NCBI GenBank assembly: GCA_938038035.1
Contig: CALHQV010000317.1
Span: forward strand, 1-10,368
Length of the DNA stretch: 10,368 nucleotides
Direction of reading: 5' to 3'
Source: an uncultured Gemella sp.
GTDB lineage: Bacteria > Bacillota > Bacilli > Staphylococcales > Gemellaceae
The translations under genes were made by a program, and so were the position numbers. The first letter of the stretch is position 1. Each line of letters begins with the position of its first letter. The notes beneath the pieces were generated by a model. The model worked only from the letters and a program-made list of their open reading frames with translations, ran no database searches and was not told the origin of the DNA. Positions 7,441-10,368 of this stretch are shown piece by piece.

Positions 7441-7845
7441 TTAAGTTATTTTATTCAATAGTGTGAAGAAAGTAGAAATTTCTTCTTCAGTTAAGTTTTT
7501 AAGAACTTCTTTTTCAGCTGTATTTAATAGATTAGAGTATGTTGATAAAACCTCTCTACCAACTTCAGTTAAATGTAGTGTAAAAGAGCGTCTATCTTTC
7601 ACTCCACGTTTTCTAATAACAAAATTTTGTTTTTCAAGAGCATCAATATTACGTCCAACAATATTTCTATCTTTTCTATGTATTTCAGCAAGTTGAGCTT
7701 GGGTAACACCTTCATTTTCCGAAACGTAAATAAGAGTAATGAAATGTCCATGTGTAATGCCTATCTCAGCTAAAGGTTGTTTAGTATAACTTCTCATATT
7801 CTCTAATAGTGTAATAAGCTTATAACCCAACGCATCTTTTAACAT
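7441..7845 (-). CDS. MarR family transcriptional regulator, probable repressor of the MATE operon
   Basis: The 134-residue protein has the winged-helix MarR layout: dimerisation helices at the ends, a helix-turn-helix at about 47-75 (GVTQAQLAEIHRKDRNIVGR), and a wing at about 78-96 (RKRGVKDRRSFTLHLTEVG) carrying the conserved DRR triplet (84-86). It should bind a palindrome as a dimer and release it on ligand binding. AGGTGG (7853-7858) supports the start. It is first in the operon, 12 bases before the MATE gene. Its own promoter contains two palindromes, so autoregulation is the simplest reading. The arrangement matches MepR-type regulators of MATE pumps. Confidence 0.9.
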   Translation of the reverse strand: MLKDALGYKLITLLENMRSYTKQPLAEIGITHGHFITLIYVSENEGVTQAQLAEIHRKDRNIVGRNIDALEKQNFVIRKRGVKDRRSFTLHLTEVGREVLSTYSNLLNTAEKEVLKNLTEEEISTFFTLLNKIT

Positions 7846-7862
7846 AATTTCACCACCTAAAA

Positions 7863-7907
7863 ATAATATAGCTAATATATTATATACCTAGTATACTACT
7901 TTGTCAA
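7863..7907 (-). promoter_or_regulatory. MarR-MATE promoter with two operator-like palindromes
   Basis: On the minus strand, TTGACA (7902-7907) and TATAAT (7879-7884) are perfect consensus hexamers with a 17-base spacer. The spacer holds the perfect palindrome TAGTATACTA (7889-7898). A second inverted repeat, ATAATATA and TATATTAT with a 5-base centre (7863-7883), overlaps the -10 and the expected start of transcription near 7872. This is the strongest core promoter in the window and is placed where a dimeric repressor would block it. The MarR-binding role is inferred. Confidence 0.75.
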
Positions 7908-7914
7908 CATGAAA

Positions 7915-7965
7915 AAGAAAACACTGAAAATAATATGTTTTATAGTTTCTCTTCAGTGTTTTCTT
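7915..7965 (-). terminator. terminator of pcp
   Basis: Perfect 14-base arms AAGAAAACACTGAA (7915-7928) and TTCAGTGTTTTCTT (7952-7965) flank a 23-base loop. On the minus strand the stem ends in TTTCTTTTTC, a U-rich tail. It lies between the pcp stop (8018) and the MarR -35 box (7902-7907) and so insulates the two units. The remaining bases 7966-8017 hold nothing recognisable. Confidence 0.82.
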
Positions 7966-8017
7966 ACTGTTTATGAAAATTTTACTCTGTTTGTATTAAG
8001 TAGAAACTTAGCATTAA

Positions 8018-8665
8018 TTAATGTTCTAAACCACCTGTTATTTTTGTATCGTCCTTGTCATAAAAAGTCACAGCAGTTTTTATTATTAATTCTAAAGCAA
8101 CGATAATATCTTCTTTTTTAAGATAAGGTATGTTAGGTTTGTCTGCAACCTGTTCTTTAATATATGGGATATGAATAAATCCAGCTTTAATATTTGGATA
8201 TTTTTTTGAAGTTAGGTATAAAGATTCATACATAATGTGATTGCAAACAAAAGTTCCGGCAGTATTAGAAATAGCAGAAGGGATATTATTTTTATTCAAT
8301 TCATCGACAATAGCCTTTATTGGTAGTGTAGAAAAATATGCATTTTCACCATTTTTTCTTATAGTTTCATCAATAGGGCTATTTCCAATATTATCTGGGA
8401 TTCTAGCATCATCAATATTAATAGCGATACGCTCAGGTGTAATCTTACTTCTTCCACCAGCTTGACCAACACAAATAACGATGTTAGGAGAAAATGATGC
8501 TATATTTTCTTCTAAAACACGTGAGCTATCTTTGAAGACTGTAGGTAGGGTGATTTTTTTTATTTCTATATTATCAATCTTGTCTGGTAAGCTATTAACA
8601 CATAAACTAGATGGATTAATACTCTCACCACCAAACTTATCAAAACCAGTTATTAATACTTTCAT
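8018..8665 (-). CDS. pcp: pyrrolidone-carboxylate peptidase (pyroglutamyl peptidase I)
   Basis: The 215-residue cytoplasmic cysteine peptidase removes N-terminal pyroglutamate from peptides. The N-terminus MKVLITGFDKFGGESINPS is the family signature. The catalytic triad is clear: Glu78 in ITPERIAIN, Cys141 in SNTAGTFVCNHIMY, and His165 in FIHIPY, with spacings identical to the Bacillus enzyme (81/144/168). Length is normal. The site GAGGTG (8670-8675) supports the ATG at 8663-8665. The gene is monocistronic: its own terminator lies at 7915-7965, and upstream is an AT-rich 136-base spacer. A positive PYR reaction is a known trait of Gemella and enterococci, which fits the proposed host. Confidence 0.96.
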   Translation of the reverse strand: MKVLITGFDKFGGESINPSSLCVNSLPDKIDNIEIKKITLPTVFKDSSRVLEENIASFSPNIVICVGQAGGRSKITPERIAINIDDARIPDNIGNSPIDETIRKNGENAYFSTLPIKAIVDELNKNNIPSAISNTAGTFVCNHIMYESLYLTSKKYPNIKAGFIHIPYIKEQVADKPNIPYLKKEDIIVALELIIKTAVTFYDKDDTKITGGLEH

Positions 8666-8801
8666 AATGCACCTCGTAATTTTTATAAAAAATATGTTGT
8701 AATAATTAACTTAATAATATTCTAAAGTAATTATAATATCTCAATTAAATAAATTTTAAAATTATAAATTATTATTTCAATTCTAGTTCGGAGAGTAATT
8801 C
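8666..8801. other. AT-rich spacer between pcp and the repeat-protein gene
   Basis: Bases 8701-8760 contain only 5 G or C by hand count (about 8%). The spacer must hold divergent promoters. TATAAT occurs on the plus strand at 8732-8737 and on the minus strand at 8730-8735 (as ATTATA), but neither has a convincing -35. For pcp, TTGAGA (8739-8744, minus strand) with AATATT at 17 spacing is a weak alternative. In so AT-rich a stretch these matches are poor evidence. The ribosome site GGAG (8790-8793) for the next gene is clear, 8 bases before its ATG. Confidence 0.4.
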
Positions 8802-10368
8802 ATGAAATCATCTAGGAAACGTAAGGTTACCGCTGCATTTTTTGCAGCTGCAGCGTTGGGTGGTGTTGCCCACGCAGCTCCTACCCTCAACATGAATGAT
8901 TTGGTAGGTTCAAATACTACCACTGAATCAACGGCTCAAGGCAATAATAACATTGCTACTCCAGTCGTACGACCTATGGCAACTCAGCCTACCCCTGTAA
9001 CTACACAATCAGTTCCAAAGGTAACACCATTAATACCGCGTGTACGTCCAGTACCTGTAAACGATATTGCAAAAGCTTTATCAGATCAACAACGGACCGT
9101 TTCACAACCACAATATGTTGTTAACAAACAAACTAATGCTGTCTTGGAACCAACATTGGCCATGCATAGCCTGATGAACGTACAACGTAAAACTGAACCT
9201 GTTACAGTACAAAAACAAGTTGATGGCAAACAGCAAGTACAAACGACACAGGTACAACGTACTCCTGTAATGGTTCAACAAGAATCTACAACACCTTTAG
9301 TTATTGCTAATACAACTCAAACTAAGGCCGTTGTAGCAAAACAAAAATTAACTATTCGAGATATTCAACGTGCAGAACGTGAAAGATTAGCTCAATTAGC
9401 AGCAGAAGAAGCCGCACAACAAGCAGGTACAAACCAAGTTGATCAGCAAATGGCTGCTCAAAAACAAGCTGAAGCTCAACGTCAAGCTGCAATTCTAGCA
9501 GAACAACAACGTCAAATGGCTATGCAAGCGGAACAGCAACGTATTGCACAGCAACAAGCTGAAGCTCAACGCCAAGCGGCTATGCAAGCTGAACAACAAC
9601 GTTTAGCTACTGAGCAAGCTGAAGCTCAACGTCAAGCAGCTCTAAGAGCCGAGCAAGAGCGTATCGCTGCACAGCAAGCTGAACAAGCTCGTATCGCTGA
9701 AGCTCAACGTCAAGCTGCAGAGCAAGAACGTCTTCGCATCCAAGAAGAACAACGCCGCATTGCACAACAACAGGCCGAGGCTCAACGTCAAGCGGCTTTG
9801 CAAGCCGAACAACAACGTATTGCAGCTCAACAAGCTGAACAACAACGTATCGCAGCCGAGCAAGCTGAGGCGCAACGCCAAGCAGCTCTAAAAGCGGAGC
9901 AAGAGCGTATCGCTGCTCAACAAGCTGAAGCGCAACGTCAAGCTGCTTTAAAAGCGGAACGTGAACGCATCCTCGCTCAACAAGCCGAAGAAGAACGCTT
10001 AGCCGCTGAAGAAGCAGCTCGCCAACGTGCCGAAGCTGCCGCTAAAGCCGAAGCCGAACGACAAGCGGCTTTAAAAGCTGAACAAGAACGTATCGCTGCT
10101 GAAAAAGCTAGAGCTGAACGCGAAGCAGCCATTAAGACTGAACAAGAACGTATTGCTGCTAAACAAGCGGAACTTGCAAGACAAGCTGCAATCCAAGAAG
10201 AGCAAGAACGTTTAGCTGCTGAACAACTAGCAAAAGAAGAAGCGGAAAAACTACCTAATGCAGAGATAACTGTCGTTAAAGAAAAGTTTGAAGTCTTTGT
10301 TAAAGAATTTGAAGAAATGATCTTTAAAGAAGAGTCGATACTTCTGATGATATTATTAGAAACATTCA
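8802..10368 (+). CDS. secreted Ala/Gln/Glu-rich coiled-coil repeat protein, open at window edge; function unknown
   Basis: I translated 522 codons from the ATG at 8802 to the window end with no stop. A signal peptide is clear: n-region KSSRKRK, hydrophobic VTAAFFAAAALGGV, and AHA before AP (cleavage near residue 25/26). Residues about 26-180 are Pro/Thr/Gln/Val-rich and disordered-looking. From about residue 183 a highly charged helix starts with a 20-residue repeat (about 223-475), of the form AEAQRQAALKAEQERIAAQQ. It resembles TolA-type helices only in composition. The C-terminus visible here (KLPNAEITVVKEKFEVFVK onward) is not repetitive and is low in G+C. No LPxTG, SLH or other anchor is visible, since the end is cut off. 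GGAG at 8790-8793 supports the start. Composition differs sharply from the neighbours, suggesting transfer or an assembly join. Confidence 0.75.
   Translation, partial: MKSSRKRKVTAAFFAAAALGGVAHAAPTLNMNDLVGSNTTTESTAQGNNNIATPVVRPMATQPTPVTTQSVPKVTPLIPRVRPVPVNDIAKALSDQQRTVSQPQYVVNKQTNAVLEPTLAMHSLMNVQRKTEPVTVQKQVDGKQQVQTTQVQRTPVMVQQESTTPLVIANTTQTKAVVAKQKLTIRDIQRAERERLAQLAAEEAAQQAGTNQVDQQMAAQKQAEAQRQAAILAEQQRQMAMQAEQQRIAQQQAEAQRQAAMQAEQQRLATEQAEAQRQAALRAEQERIAAQQAEQARIAEAQRQAAEQERLRIQEEQRRIAQQQAEAQRQAALQAEQQRIAAQQAEQQRIAAEQAEAQRQAALKAEQERIAAQQAEAQRQAALKAERERILAQQAEEERLAAEEAARQRAEAAAKAEAERQAALKAEQERIAAEKARAEREAAIKTEQERIAAKQAELARQAAIQEEQERLAAEQLAKEEAEKLPNAEITVVKEKFEVFVKEFEEMIFKEESILLMILLETF
9468..10226 (+). 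repeat. 60-base tandem-like repeats coding a 20-residue helical module
   Basis: The coding units start near 9468, 9558, 9618, 9774, 9864 and 9924 and continue degenerately to about 10226. Intervals are 90, 60, 156, 90 and 60 bases, i.e. a 60-base module with 30-base half-modules inserted, plus one irregular stretch (9678-9773). The protein module is AEAQRQAALKAEQERIAAQQ, two related decapeptides. Conserved bases include GAAGCTCAACGTCAAGC. Later units (from about 9984) drift to Glu/Lys-rich versions. The repeat may expand or contract by recombination. Confidence 0.85.

Noticed and set aside
7463..7696. Plus-strand open frame of 77 codons antisense to the MarR gene
   Set aside because: It is a shadow of a clear winged-helix gene on the other strand.
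8012..8023. Perfect 12-base palindrome CATTAATTAATG at the pcp stop codon
   Set aside because: It is short and AT-rich and lies over a stop codon inside the coding end; likely chance in this composition.
7909..8106. Plus-strand open frame of 65 codons
   Set aside because: It begins inside the pcp terminator hairpin and runs into the antisense of pcp. No ribosome site; the start overlaps the MarR promoter.
8241..8702. Two plus-strand open frames antisense to pcp (8241-8465 and 8481-8702)
   Set aside because: pcp has its complete catalytic triad and a ribosome site; these are shadows without initiation signals.
9642..9881. Minus-strand open frame rich in Leu, Ser and Cys inside the repeats
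   Set aside because: It is the mirror of the repeated GCT/CAA/GAA codons of the plus-strand gene, with no ribosome site and the same periodicity.
9468..10226. CRISPR-like array
   Set aside because: The repeats are coding, in frame and degenerate, with no unique spacers of constant length and no cas genes.

Overview
The window looks like chromosomal DNA of a low-GC Gram-positive coccus-type Firmicute. Most of it is strongly AT-rich: a hand count of one line inside lplA gives about 28% G+C. Genes carry strong AAGGAGG-type ribosome binding sites, and promoters are often extended -10 boxes. The gene set (acetolactate decarboxylase, a membrane-anchored competence-type nuclease, class B sortase, a MarR/MATE pair and pyrrolidone-carboxylate peptidase) would fit Gemella or a close relative. 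That genus assignment is an inference from composition and gene content, not from a search.

Layout. Positions 1-1182 (minus) hold a GNAT acetyltransferase followed by an acetolactate decarboxylase that runs off the left edge. Positions 1310-1711 (plus) hold a PsiE-family membrane protein, which converges on an EndA-like nuclease (1750-2496, minus) at a shared hairpin. The nuclease lies downstream of trpS (2565-3581, minus). Divergent from trpS is lplA (3759-4748), followed 24 bases later by a YbjQ-family gene (4773-5096) and then by a class B sortase with its own promoter (5196-5993). A hairpin separates the sortase from the convergent MATE transporter (6049-7428, minus). The transporter is translated from an operon headed by a MarR regulator (7441-7845), whose promoter is a perfect TTGACA-17-TATAAT overlapped by two palindromes. 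Upstream of that lies pcp (8018-8665, minus) with its own terminator.

The right end is different. From the ATG at 8802 an open frame runs to the window edge. It encodes a secreted protein with a short diderm-like signal peptide, a Pro/Thr/Gln-rich segment and a long Ala/Gln/Glu/Arg helix built on a 60-base (20-residue) repeat. G+C jumps from about 8% in the preceding spacer to over 50% in this gene, then falls back to about 28% in its last roughly 120 bases. This is the most interesting region. It is either a horizontally acquired or mosaic surface/envelope protein gene, or a chimeric join in the assembly.

How the genes work together. The genes are mostly housekeeping or niche-related and form several small transcription units: acetoin formation, lipoate scavenging, Trp-tRNA charging, drug efflux with its regulator, and N-terminal pyroglutamate removal. 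No CRISPR, tRNA, rRNA, IS element or prophage gene was seen. No intergenic gap exceeds about 180 bases.
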